DNA of 64,000 nt from Acetobacter estunensis (GTDB lineage: Bacteria; Pseudomonadota; Alphaproteobacteria; Acetobacterales; Acetobacteraceae): NCBI RefSeq assembly GCF_011516945.1, contig NZ_WOTH01000007.1:53595-117594 (forward strand), written 5' to 3'. The notes below the pieces were generated by a model. That model was not told the origin of the DNA. It did no database searches and saw nothing but the letters and a program-made list of their open reading frames with translations. The position numbers and the translations under genes are program-made. Below, piece by piece: positions 9,500-19,130 of this stretch (positions within the stretch are counted from its first letter, which is position 1; the number at the start of each line of letters is the position of its first letter).

Positions 9500-10078
9500 A
9501 TGGCCGACGAGATCAAGCTGCTGATGCTGGCGGGCGATTATGTCGAAGATTACGAGATCATGGTGCCGTATCAGGCGCTGACCATGGTGGGTTACACCGT
9601 CGATGTGGTTTCACCGGGAAAAAAGAAGGGTGAGACGGTCATCACGGCTATTCATGATTTCGAGGGCGCCCAGACATACAGCGAGAAGCCGGGTCATCAT
9701 TTTGCCCTGACAGCGAATTTCGATGGTCTGAATCTGGACGATTACATCGGTCTGGTCGTGCCGGGTGGCCGCATGCCGGAATATCTGCGCCTCGATTCCA
9801 AGGTGCTTGAGATCGTGAAGGCGTTTTCCGACCGCCCGATTGCCTGCATCTGCCACGGTATTCAGATTTTGACGGCGGCCGGGTTGGTGAAGGGCCGCAA
9901 GGTCTCTGCCTATCCGGCGTGCCGTCCGGAGGTGGAGATGGCCGGCGGCACCTATATGGACATTCCGGTGACGGAGGCCGTGACGGACGACCAACTGGTC
10001 ACCGCGCCAGCTTGGCCTGCCCATCCCGCATGGCTGGCGCAGTTTTTGAAGGTTCTGGGCGCCAGCGTTTCGCCCTGA
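9500..10078 (+). CDS. DJ-1/PfpI family protein
   Basis: 192 aa. The class-I-glutaminase-like fold is shown by [11 protein letters not shown] near residue 87 and the nucleophile elbow in which Cys118 sits (ACICHGIQ). PfpI-type members act as proteases, chaperones or glyoxalase/deglycase-like enzymes, and sequence does not decide among them. A strong AAGGAG ribosome site lies 9-14 bases before the ATG at 9500. It follows moaB closely and is ended by a very strong terminator. Confidence 0.9.
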   Translation: MADEIKLLMLAGDYVEDYEIMVPYQALTMVGYTVDVVSPGKKKGETVITAIHDFEGAQTYSEKPGHHFALTANFDGLNLDDYIGLVVPGGRMPEYLRLDSKVLEIVKAFSDRPIACICHGIQILTAAGLVKGRKVSAYPACRPEVEMAGGTYMDIPVTEAVTDDQLVTAPAWPAHPAWLAQFLKVLGASVSP

Positions 10079-10085
10079 TCTGGAA

Positions 10086-10121
10086 AAGGCGTGACACGGT
10101 GAAGTGTCACGCCTTCTTCTT
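10086..10121. terminator. Strong bidirectional terminator between convergent genes
   Basis: A perfect 12-bp stem, AAGGCGTGACAC (10086-10097) with GTGTCACGCCTT (10104-10115), a 6-nt loop and a following CTTCTTC. The A-rich flank on the left can serve the minus-strand gene that stops at 10121. Confidence 0.9.
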
Positions 10122-10819
10122 CAATGGCCGAGGATCACGCTTGCGTGGACATTGGCGCTGACCGTCTGCTCTTCCGGTGTGGCCTCGGGGCTGGCCGCCG
10201 CCATGCGCGCCATCATCACCATCGGGCGGTAGACCATCGGTTCGTTGACGGACAGTTCGGCGAAGGACACCACCTTCAGCCCCAGATTCCCAGCCACGTC
10301 ATTGGCGCGTTGACGCATATCGTCCAGCGCCTTCTTCTCGGCCTGACGTTGCAGGTCGCGGGTGTGTTCGGGTGAGAGCGTCCAGTTCACGCCTTCCAGA
10401 ACCAGTCCCATGCCTTGGAGCTTGCCTGTGACATCGAGCAGGGTGGCCAGATCTTTGCCCTGAATGCGAAGTGTTTGCCGGGCCACCCAGCTTGTCGCGT
10501 TGTTGTTGGGATGCCGCTCACGCGACGTATTGTAGGAAGCGGCGTGAACATCGAGCGCCGGTGTCTTGCGGACCAGTTCGATTGCCTGATGCACCCGTTG
10601 GTTTACCCGCGTCTGGGCTGCGGCAGCGCTGGCGTTTTCTTCTTCCACAACCATAATGGCCGTTGCCTGATCGGGCTGGGCTTCGACCGAGCCTGTGCCG
10701 CTTACGTCCAGCTTTGTGGTGGAGGCGTCACGATCCGCCTGTTGCGCGAGAGCGGGCAGCGGCGCGCTGGCAGCGAGCATCGCAAGCAAGCCGCACAGAC
10801 GCGAATGTATGATTTTCAT
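10121..10819 (-). CDS. SIMPL domain (DUF541) periplasmic protein
   Basis: 232 aa with a Sec signal peptide (hydrophobic core to about residue 22, cleavage near ALAQ). The mature part matches the SIMPL/DUF541 family: LDVSGTGSVEAQPDQA at its beginning, paired beta-alpha repeats and an RANDVAGNLG segment near residue 170. Bacterial members are periplasmic proteins linked to oxidative stress resistance, with unknown biochemistry. The ATG overlaps the stop of the upstream 136-aa gene (ATGA), so the two are translationally coupled. It is the last gene of a run that begins with a two-component system. Confidence 0.88.
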   Translation of the reverse strand: MKIIHSRLCGLLAMLAASAPLPALAQQADRDASTTKLDVSGTGSVEAQPDQATAIMVVEEENASAAAAQTRVNQRVHQAIELVRKTPALDVHAASYNTSRERHPNNNATSWVARQTLRIQGKDLATLLDVTGKLQGMGLVLEGVNWTLSPEHTRDLQRQAEKKALDDMRQRANDVAGNLGLKVVSFAELSVNEPMVYRPMVMMARMAAASPEATPEEQTVSANVHASVILGH

Positions 10820-11226
10820 GGATGATTTCGGCCTTTGAGAATGGCAAGGGCTTCACGCAACCGGGACACGCCCAGCCGGATGTGACCCTCGCTGCACAGG
10901 GTCTGCCCTTCTTCCCTCAGCGTGCCGACAGACCGATGCTGACCGTCGTCATGCGCTTCGATTGCCCGGACAAGGCGCCGACAGTAGTCACGGCTGTCGG
11001 AGGTGACAACCAGCGAGTGATCGGCCTTTGAAGCCTCTGCCCCTGTGGCCTCCGGCACCTCGACGGAAACGGTCTGGGCACGCAGAGTCCCCCTCAGGCC
11101 CGTCGGTTCCCGCGAGAAGAGCTGCCGGGCCGATGTTGCATCATCCTGAGCATGGGCCGCGGCGGCGGCACCGCAAAGTCCGATGGCAAGGATCGGCAGC
11201 ACGACCGGGAGGGGCATGTGTCTCAT
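10816..11226 (-). CDS. Small exported protein of unknown function
   Basis: 136 aa. A Sec signal peptide is clear (hydrophobic stretch to about residue 24 ending in AHAQ). The mature region has two cysteines (SRDYCRRL and TLCSEG) that could form a disulfide, and a C-terminal amphipathic segment. It matches no family I know. It lies between the histidine kinase gene (13-base gap) and the SIMPL gene (4-base overlap), so it may be an accessory or output of that signalling operon. An alternative start is Met4. Confidence 0.78.
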   Translation of the reverse strand: MRHMPLPVVLPILAIGLCGAAAAAHAQDDATSARQLFSREPTGLRGTLRAQTVSVEVPEATGAEASKADHSLVVTSDSRDYCRRLVRAIEAHDDGQHRSVGTLREEGQTLCSEGHIRLGVSRLREALAILKGRNHP

Positions 11227-11239
11227 GATTTATATCATA

Positions 11240-12775
11240 TCAGGTTTCTTTGTCGTGAGCATGAGATGTGGGTGAATCCTGCGTCATGTCAGCCACCTCG
11301 TTTTTGCTGGCTTCTTGGGGAAGCGGCAGAGTCATGCGTACGGACAGGCCCGGTTCGCGCCGAATGTAGCGCAGCGTGCCACCATGCAACTGCACGATGG
11401 CCTGCACCAGCGAGAGACCGAGGCCGGAACCGGGCGTATTGCGTGCCGCATTGGCCCGGAAGAAGCGTTCGGACGCGCGTTCGATGTCCGCTTCACTCAT
11501 GCCAATTCCTTCATCGCTCACGGTGATGGTCGCGACGCGCGCATCGGGACGGTCTTCATGGAGGAGATCCGGTCCGGTCGCGATGGCGATGGTCACCTCT
11601 CCTCCCTGAGGGGAAAACTTGAGGGCGTTGTCGATCAGGTTCGAAACCGCCTGCTGGATCATCGAGCGGTCTCCGTAGAATTTCACCTGCTCGGGCAGGC
11701 GGGGCACCAGACGGATGTCCTGCTCGTCCGCCAGGGGTTCATACAACTCCACGATGTCTTGCAGGACAGGCACGAGATCGAAGGTGGCGAAGGCGGAACG
11801 TCGCGCGCCGGCCTCGATCTGGGCGATGCGCAGGAGCGCCTCGAAAACAGCGGTGATGTTGTCCAGATCGTTCACGCCTTCTTCGATGGCGGCGCGCAGC
11901 GTGCCTTCGTCATGAGCATGGAGAGCCGCGTATTCGAGTTGGGCGCGGGCGCGCGTGATGGGAGTGCGCAGATCGTGCGCGATGGCGTTGGAGACCTGCT
12001 TCACGCCGTCCATCAGCCGCGCGATGCGGTCGAGCATCTCGTTGATCGCCTCGCTCACCTCATCCAGTTCGTCGCCGCGTCCGGACAGGGGCATGCGGCG
12101 GTGCATGTCGCCGTGAGCGATGGCCGAGGTGGTGCGTGCGATGGAGGAGACCATGCGTCGAAACATCTTGCGCACCAGCAGTGCGCCGAGGAGTGCGAGC
12201 GCCGTGATGACGACCCATGCCCAGAGCAGTGTGTCGGTGAGCAGATGACGCAGGGCAGTACGGTCGCGCACGTCGCGCCCGACGAGGAGACGGTAGCCAC
12301 GCGGGAGGTCAAAACCCTGCACTTCCGCAATGCCGCGCACACCGGCGCGGCGGATGGTGAGCTGGTACCACACATTGCTCATGGCGACGGCTTCGGGCCA
12401 TGAGGGCAGATTGCCGGCGACGCGGACACCGTTGCGATCGACGAGCAGATAGAGCGCGTCATCGTCCACGTTGTCTTCCAGCCGGTCTTCGATGGTCAGC
12501 GCGAGGGCGGATAGGCCGCCATCGGTCCAGCGTTCGGACAGGGCGCGAGCATCGGCGGCGACGGAGGCTTCCACCTGTCGCTCAATCAGTTCGGCAGTGC
12601 CCCACCAGATGACGGACAGGAACAGAACGGCCGACACCCAGAAGAGCACGGCGTAGCCCAGCGCGAACCGCACCCCGGCTGAGCGCAGGCCGCCGATGTG
12701 ATGGCGCAGGGCCGCAAGGGAGAAGCGGCGGCGCGAGCGCCTGTGCCCATCGGACGGTGGAGTCGGATCGGTCAT
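11240..12775 (-). CDS. Sensor histidine kinase
   Basis: 511 aa. Two membrane helices (about 38-58 and 184-203) enclose a periplasmic sensor region of about 125 residues. A HAMP linker follows, then the HisKA dimerisation helix with the phosphorylated His267 in AHDLRTP. The ATPase domain has the N-box NLIDNALKFSP, the G1 box DEGIGM and the G2 box GSGLGLSLVQ. It is the partner of the response regulator 16 bases upstream. The signal sensed is unknown. Two small exported proteins follow it on the same strand. Confidence 0.95.
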   Translation of the reverse strand: MTDPTPPSDGHRRSRRRFSLAALRHHIGGLRSAGVRFALGYAVLFWVSAVLFLSVIWWGTAELIERQVEASVAADARALSERWTDGGLSALALTIEDRLEDNVDDDALYLLVDRNGVRVAGNLPSWPEAVAMSNVWYQLTIRRAGVRGIAEVQGFDLPRGYRLLVGRDVRDRTALRHLLTDTLLWAWVVITALALLGALLVRKMFRRMVSSIARTTSAIAHGDMHRRMPLSGRGDELDEVSEAINEMLDRIARLMDGVKQVSNAIAHDLRTPITRARAQLEYAALHAHDEGTLRAAIEEGVNDLDNITAVFEALLRIAQIEAGARRSAFATFDLVPVLQDIVELYEPLADEQDIRLVPRLPEQVKFYGDRSMIQQAVSNLIDNALKFSPQGGEVTIAIATGPDLLHEDRPDARVATITVSDEGIGMSEADIERASERFFRANAARNTPGSGLGLSLVQAIVQLHGGTLRYIRREPGLSVRMTLPLPQEASKNEVADMTQDSPTSHAHDKET

Positions 12776-12791
12776 CGGGCGCGGTGGCCGG

Positions 12792-13472
12792 TCAGTCGGC
12801 GCTCAGCATGTAACCGGCGTTGCGGACCGTGTGGATCATGGGCTTGTCGAACGGCTTGTCCACTTTCTGGCGCAGGCGCGAGACATGAACATCGATGACG
12901 TTGGTCTGCGGATCGAAATGGTAGTCCCATACGCCTTCGAGCAGCATCGTGCGCGTTACCACCTGTCCGGCGTGGCGCATCAGAAACTCCAGCAGGCGAA
13001 ACTCGCGCGGCTGGAGGTCGATTTTCTGTCCCTCCCGCTTCACGGCGCGCGAGAGCAGGTCCATTTCCAGCCCACCCACTTCGAGCCGTGTCTGTGGTAC
13101 CGTTTCGTTGCGGCTACGACGTCCGAGCGCTTCCACGCGGGCCAGCAGTTCGGAGAAGGCGAAGGGTTTGGTCAGGTAATCGTCACTGCCGGCTTTCAGT
13201 CCCGCCACGCGATCGTCCACGTCACCCAGCGCGGAGAGAACGAGCACGGGCGTGGCGTTGTGTTGGGCGCGAAGGGTTTCGAGAATACGCAGTCCGTCGA
13301 TGCCGCCGGGCAGCATCCGGTCAAGAATGATGACGTCGAACTTCTCGCTTACGGCAAGAAAGAGACCATCCTTGCCGTTGTCGGCCTGTTCCACGAGATG
13401 GCCTGTCTCCGTGAGACCCTTGGCGACGAAGCTGCGAACGGTCGGGTCGTCCTCAACGAGAAGTATGCGCAT
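12792..13472 (-). CDS. OmpR-family response regulator
   Basis: 226 aa. The receiver domain shows the acidic pair D8/D9, the phosphoacceptor D51 in ILDRMLPGG, a conserved Ser/Thr region at LVLSALG and the Lys of YLTKPF. A winged-helix DNA-binding domain follows from about residue 130 (LQPREFRLLEFL, VIDVHVSRLRQKVD, TVRNAGYML). It is first in an operon with the cognate kinase and probably regulates this operon and envelope genes. Targets cannot be named from the sequence. Confidence 0.95.
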   Translation of the reverse strand: MRILLVEDDPTVRSFVAKGLTETGHLVEQADNGKDGLFLAVSEKFDVIILDRMLPGGIDGLRILETLRAQHNATPVLVLSALGDVDDRVAGLKAGSDDYLTKPFAFSELLARVEALGRRSRNETVPQTRLEVGGLEMDLLSRAVKREGQKIDLQPREFRLLEFLMRHAGQVVTRTMLLEGVWDYHFDPQTNVIDVHVSRLRQKVDKPFDKPMIHTVRNAGYMLSAD

Positions 13473-13538
13473 GGTCGTGCCTCCGGGGCCGTAGGTTCAC
13501 GGGCAGTAATGTCATTCTAGGGGCGCGAACAAATCCTG

Positions 13539-14276
13539 TCACGCAGGCGGTAGATCGCATGCGTCGAGATCGCGCCATACTCCACCGGCGAGGATTTCGG
13601 CGGGATGGAAGCCTGATTTGTAAGCCATCTTGGGGCTGCGCGCTATCCAGTAGCCCAGATAGACATAGGGCAGGCTAAGTGTGCGCGCATGTTCAACGAG
13701 CCACATGATGGAGAAACTGCCCAGCGAGCGGTTCGGCAGGTCGGGTTCATAGAAACTGTAGACGGCGGACAGGCCGTCACTCACCCGATCCACCAGCGAG
13801 GTGATGAGCAGTTCCCCGTGCGGATTGCGGAACTCGATCATGCAGGTGTCGATGGGGGTGTCCTCCACCATCGAGCGGTAATCGGCAAAACTCATGCTGG
13901 CCATGTCGCCTTCCGCGTGGCGCGTGGCCTGATAGCGCTGGAAGAGATCGAACTGTTCTGGGGTGGCACGGGGCGGCACCTCAAAGCCTTCGAGATCCAC
14001 GTTCATGTTCCATGTGCGCCGCTGGGTGCGGGTGCGCTGGAAGCGCTCCACGGGCAGGCGGATGGGCACGCAGGCGTTGCATCCGCTGCACACGGGGGCA
14101 TAGGCGATCATGTGGCTACGCCGGAAGCCAGCACGCGAGAGTCGGTCGTGCAGGGCTTCCGCGTTCGGGCCGGTGAGGTCGGTGACGACCTTGCGCTCCA
14201 CTCTGTCCGGCAGATAGGGGCAGGGCAGAGGGGCCGTGGTGTAGAAAAACTGGGGGTGGCGGGATGAAAACGTCAT
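13539..14276 (-). CDS. bpt: Leucyl/arginyl-tRNA-protein transferase
   Basis: 245 aa. Bpt adds Leu (or Arg) from aminoacyl-tRNA to N-terminal Asp or Glu of proteins, creating N-degrons for ClpS/ClpAP. The N-terminal half has the paired cysteines of the family (CSGCNAC near residue 64) and the CPYLPDRVE block. The C-terminal half has YSFYEPDLPNRSLGSFSIMW and YVYLGYWIARSPKMAYKSGF, both diagnostic. It is a single gene between a two-component system and hemB. Confidence 0.95.
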   Translation of the reverse strand: MTFSSRHPQFFYTTAPLPCPYLPDRVERKVVTDLTGPNAEALHDRLSRAGFRRSHMIAYAPVCSGCNACVPIRLPVERFQRTRTQRRTWNMNVDLEGFEVPPRATPEQFDLFQRYQATRHAEGDMASMSFADYRSMVEDTPIDTCMIEFRNPHGELLITSLVDRVSDGLSAVYSFYEPDLPNRSLGSFSIMWLVEHARTLSLPYVYLGYWIARSPKMAYKSGFHPAEILAGGVWRDLDACDLPPA

Positions 14277-14344
14277 CGTCTCGTAGCGCCTCCCTTCCTG
14301 CGGTTGGATGAGCGAGCCGACCGGGAAGAGAGATGATGCCGAAG

Positions 14345-14376
14345 AGGAAACGCCTCCGTCAACGAAGACGTTTCCT
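14345..14376 (-). terminator. Terminator of hemB
   Basis: AGGAAACG (14345-14352) pairs with CGTTTCCT (14369-14376) around a 16-nt loop that can pair further. It lies about 10 bases past the hemB stop on the minus strand. Confidence 0.65.
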
Positions 14377-14386
14377 GTGGGGCGTG

Positions 14387-15562
<1,176 letters not shown>

Positions 15563-15625
15563 CTATGCGCCTTGTTGAAGTCTCTGCCAAATGAAGCGTC
15601 ATATCCCGCAGACAAACTATTCCTG

Positions 15626-17818
15626 TCAGTGCAGGGCCGTTATTCCGAGTGCGTCGGTCCATGCCGTGCCGTTCCACCACACGGGAATGCCCTTGTGGGC
15701 AGAGGAACCGGCGGAGGCATAGCAGTCCGTGCAGTAAATCTGGGCGCCTGTGGCGCTCCCGGAGGTGGGCAGGGAGGCGTAGGTGGAGCTTAGATTGGTG
15801 ATGGCGCCATTCATTTTGAGGCCACCGTCAACGGTAAGGGCGTCCTTGGTCAGGCCCGCCGCACCGAGGACGTGAGTGGTCCCGTCCGCGTTTCCATAGA
15901 TATAGCCGCGAAGTGTGTCGTTAGGGTCCTCAAGCATAAGAGACTTGCCCGCATGCATCACGGCGTTATCGGTGAACTCTGGCGTCCCATAGATGTTTAC
16001 GGCAAACCCACAGCCGTAATAACCGCACAGGGCAATCCCGTTGGGGAAACTGGCAGGATTGAACTCCATGTGTTCCTGCACTGTGCCATCCATGCTGAGT
16101 TGGTGGACATCGCCGTGACCATCCACCTGCACGCCAACGCTTGTGGTGATATCATTGTAATCGTTCTGGTTGCTGGTGTCGTCTTGATTGCGCGTGTTCC
16201 AGATCGTCACGCGCATGTTGTGGGAATAGGCGGGAGACGCCGCATCGGCATCCCAGCCGGGACGATTGGACTGTCCGAAGTCGGCCACGACTTTCTTCGA
16301 ATCAGCGGCATAGTCAGGGCCACCATATCCCGCCGAGGAAAAGGAGCGGGAGCCGATATTCATCGAATACCATTCGCCTTCAAGCAGGATCATATTGGCG
16401 TTGCCTCCGGCAAGCGCCATGTCGAAGCTGTCTGCGGCGGGAGATGTGGTGCCACTGTAGGCGACGGTGATACCGTGCATGACGCCCGCTTCGCCCGTGG
16501 TGTCGTCATCCCATAGATCGTATTCGATCCCTTCACACGCGCGGAGCTGGTTGTTTATCTTGCCGGTCGGATCGTTGATGTCGCCGGGTGTGGCGTGTGG
16601 CGTAGGGCCGGGCATGTAACAGATGGTATTGGCGTCGAAGGCTTTGGTGTAGGCGCCGAACATGATGGCGGGATCACCAAAATCGGACCACACGGTGTCG
16701 ATAGCTGGTGTCGTTCCGTCCATGGACGATGTTCCAGGGATCTCGTTGGTGGTGGAAGCGCCACTGATGTTGGCTTGGTCGAAAATACGCCAGCCATCGG
16801 TCGTTACGGTCTTTACGAGACCATTGTCGTCCATTGCGTAGCCAGTCAGCATGCCGACATAGGTGGCGTTCTTGTGAGAAGACGGGGCCACGCCAATCTC
16901 GTTGGTAATCATGCGGGTATGAGGGTGGCTTTTGATCCAGTCCGACCATGCCTGAGGCAACGGGTTGGCGAAGGTGGCCCCCCAACTGTAAAATACCGGA
17001 ATATGAGTCTGGCCATCAGGCGCTGTGACGGCGCTGCCGGTGGCGGTGAAAATGGGCGAACTGGGGCCGGCGAAGGTATAACGGGCGACGACATCGTAGT
17101 TGTCATAGGTCGTTACGGCATCCGCTCCGCCCGGGCCGACACCCGCGATGGAGCCACGCATATTCTCGGACTGCAGAAAGACGCCTTCGACGATACCCAT
17201 ATTGCCTTCGCTGTAAGGCACGTTGTGAACAAAGAGCGGTACACCGTCGAATTCCTGCGATCCGCCGAGCCGTAGATGAGTGGGCGGCATGTAGTCATCG
17301 GTCTGGGCATTGCCCGATGAGTCATACCCCATTGTCCAAGGGTGATTAAAAGCGATTTTCGGATTGGCGTACTGCGTGCCGGTGCCGGAATTGACAGTCC
17401 ATGTCTGGTCGGCGTTCCACCCGATGGTGGCGTAGTCGCTCGCGGTGGCGGTCGTCGTGGAGAGGGGAGAAGTCATGGCGCCGGTGGAATCCAGCACCGC
17501 CACGCCGCCTGACGTGCCGAGCAGCGAGGACTGGATGGCGCCGACGGCAAGCAGATAGGCGTTGTTGACCGAGGACGTGACCGAATTGATGGCGGTCGTG
17601 TTCGACTGGATTGCGCTCACCAACTGGGCAAGGGTTTCACCCGTGCCGGAAACCGTGGTGCTTCCGTCGATCTGATTGGTCTGGAACGAACTGCCGGCCT
17701 GAGCGGGCGCTGAGGTGAGGAGCAGGGCCGAGGTCAGCCCCATGGCGAGGAGACATCGGGTGGAAAAGCCACCCGTCACGCCGGTTCGGCCGGACATGCG
17801 TGAAAGAAAAAGGATCAT
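15626..17818 (-). CDS. Large exported protein of unknown function with phage-fibre-like C-terminus
   Basis: 730 aa from the ATG at 17818. A long signal peptide runs to about residue 41 (hydrophobic core LLAMGLTSALLLTSAPAQA). Residues about 50-90 are Ser/Thr/Ala/Asn-rich and heptad-like. The centre is rich in Asp, Gly, Tyr and Trp, as in secreted beta proteins. The C-terminal 60 residues (Thr-Asp-Cys near QIYCTDC, then VWWNGTAWTDALG) resemble ends of phage tail fibre and spike proteins. It is a single gene flanked by a hairpin on one side and pheS on the other. I recognise no enzymatic motif. A surface or secreted binding protein is a guess. Confidence 0.75.
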   Translation of the reverse strand: MILFLSRMSGRTGVTGGFSTRCLLAMGLTSALLLTSAPAQAGSSFQTNQIDGSTTVSGTGETLAQLVSAIQSNTTAINSVTSSVNNAYLLAVGAIQSSLLGTSGGVAVLDSTGAMTSPLSTTTATASDYATIGWNADQTWTVNSGTGTQYANPKIAFNHPWTMGYDSSGNAQTDDYMPPTHLRLGGSQEFDGVPLFVHNVPYSEGNMGIVEGVFLQSENMRGSIAGVGPGGADAVTTYDNYDVVARYTFAGPSSPIFTATGSAVTAPDGQTHIPVFYSWGATFANPLPQAWSDWIKSHPHTRMITNEIGVAPSSHKNATYVGMLTGYAMDDNGLVKTVTTDGWRIFDQANISGASTTNEIPGTSSMDGTTPAIDTVWSDFGDPAIMFGAYTKAFDANTICYMPGPTPHATPGDINDPTGKINNQLRACEGIEYDLWDDDTTGEAGVMHGITVAYSGTTSPAADSFDMALAGGNANMILLEGEWYSMNIGSRSFSSAGYGGPDYAADSKKVVADFGQSNRPGWDADAASPAYSHNMRVTIWNTRNQDDTSNQNDYNDITTSVGVQVDGHGDVHQLSMDGTVQEHMEFNPASFPNGIALCGYYGCGFAVNIYGTPEFTDNAVMHAGKSLMLEDPNDTLRGYIYGNADGTTHVLGAAGLTKDALTVDGGLKMNGAITNLSSTYASLPTSGSATGAQIYCTDCYASAGSSAHKGIPVWWNGTAWTDALGITALH

Positions 17819-18059
17819 TTCATCTCGTGCTGAAAAGGAATTGAAGGCAGGAATGAGAGTCGTGCGATCCGGTCCCGGGTGGGCCGGAATGGGGCGAAGA
17901 ATACCTTGTCTCCACGCGGGCGATGGTGGCTGTGTCCGCATCAGGTGTGTGCCGGGATTTGGACGTGGGGGTTTTCTCGCGCCCGTGAAGCGGCTATCCG
18001 CCCTTGGCAGACGGCCCCGCCTCCCGCACCCCGGAGGCATCAGACGTGGATGAGGTCAC

Positions 18060-19127
18060 ATGAGCGACGATGTCGATACGCTCCGTACGGAGTGCCTGGC
18101 GGCTCTTGCCGAGGCGCAGGACCAGCGTGGCTGGGACGCGATCCGGGTGGCCTTTCTCGGTAAATCGGGGCGGCTGACGGGACTGCTCAAACAGCTTGGG
18201 CGCATGGACGCCGAAGAGCGCAAGACCCGTGGCGCGCAGCTCAACCGCCTGCGCGATGAACTGACCCGCGCCATTGAAGAGCGCGGACGTGAGATCGAAG
18301 CCGCAGCGCTTGACGCGCGGCTGATCGCTGAGCGCGTGGATGTGACTCTGCCTGTTGTCGAGACACCGCGTGGCGGCATCCATCCCGTCAGTCAGGCGGT
18401 GGAGGAAATCACGGCCATCTTCGGCGCGATGGGTTTTACCGTGGCCGAAGGGCCCGACATTGAAACGGACTGGCACAACTTTTCCGCGCTCAATACGCCC
18501 GAACACCATTCCGCCCGCACCGACCACGACACGTTCTATCTTCCGTCCAAAGAAGGCGAGGGGGCGCGTGTGCTGCGCACCCAGACCTCGGGCGTGCAGA
18601 TCCGCACGATGCTGGGGCAGGAGCCGCCGATCCGCATCATCGCTCCGGGCCGGACCTACCGCGCCGATCACGACGCGACCCATTCGCCCATGTTTCATCA
18701 GTGCGAGGGACTGGTGGTCGATCGCGGCATCACGCTCGGCCACCTCAAGGGGACATTGATCGAGTTCCTGCGGGTCTTCTTCGGCAAGCCGGAACTGCCG
18801 GTGCGCTTTCGCGCCTCCTACTTTCCGTTTACCGAGCCTTCGATGGAGGTCGATATCGGCTGGTCGCGCAAGACCGGCGAGATCGGTGGGGGTGATGACT
18901 GGCTGGAAGTGCTTGGCTCGGGCATGGTGCATCCGCGCGTATTGGCCAATTGTGGGCTGGACCCGAAAGAGTGGCAGGGCTTTGCTTTCGGTATGGGCAT
19001 CGAGCGCTTGTCGATGCTCAAAAACGGCATTCCCGACCTACGTTCCTTCTATGAAAGCGATGTTCGCTGGTTGCGTCACTACGGGACCGATCCGCTCGCG
19101 CCCGCCCTGCTGCACGAGGGAGTCTGA
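18060..19127 (+). CDS. pheS: Phenylalanyl-tRNA synthetase alpha subunit
   Basis: 355 aa, the usual PheS length. It carries the class II catalytic core of the alpha2beta2 enzyme that charges tRNA-Phe. Class II motif 2 lies around GRTYRADHDATHSPMFHQCEG near residue 198, and motif 3 around GFAFGMGIERL near residue 308. The N-terminal 100 residues form the coiled-coil tRNA-binding arm. pheT follows after 3 bases, so the pair is one operon. Confidence 0.97.
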   Translation: MSDDVDTLRTECLAALAEAQDQRGWDAIRVAFLGKSGRLTGLLKQLGRMDAEERKTRGAQLNRLRDELTRAIEERGREIEAAALDARLIAERVDVTLPVVETPRGGIHPVSQAVEEITAIFGAMGFTVAEGPDIETDWHNFSALNTPEHHSARTDHDTFYLPSKEGEGARVLRTQTSGVQIRTMLGQEPPIRIIAPGRTYRADHDATHSPMFHQCEGLVVDRGITLGHLKGTLIEFLRVFFGKPELPVRFRASYFPFTEPSMEVDIGWSRKTGEIGGGDDWLEVLGSGMVHPRVLANCGLDPKEWQGFAFGMGIERLSMLKNGIPDLRSFYESDVRWLRHYGTDPLAPALLHEGV

Positions 19128-19130
19128 TCC

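Noticed and set aside
15626..17818. Prophage remnant based on the fibre-like C-terminus
   Set aside because: No other phage gene, integrase or attachment repeat is nearby, and the protein has a Sec signal peptide.
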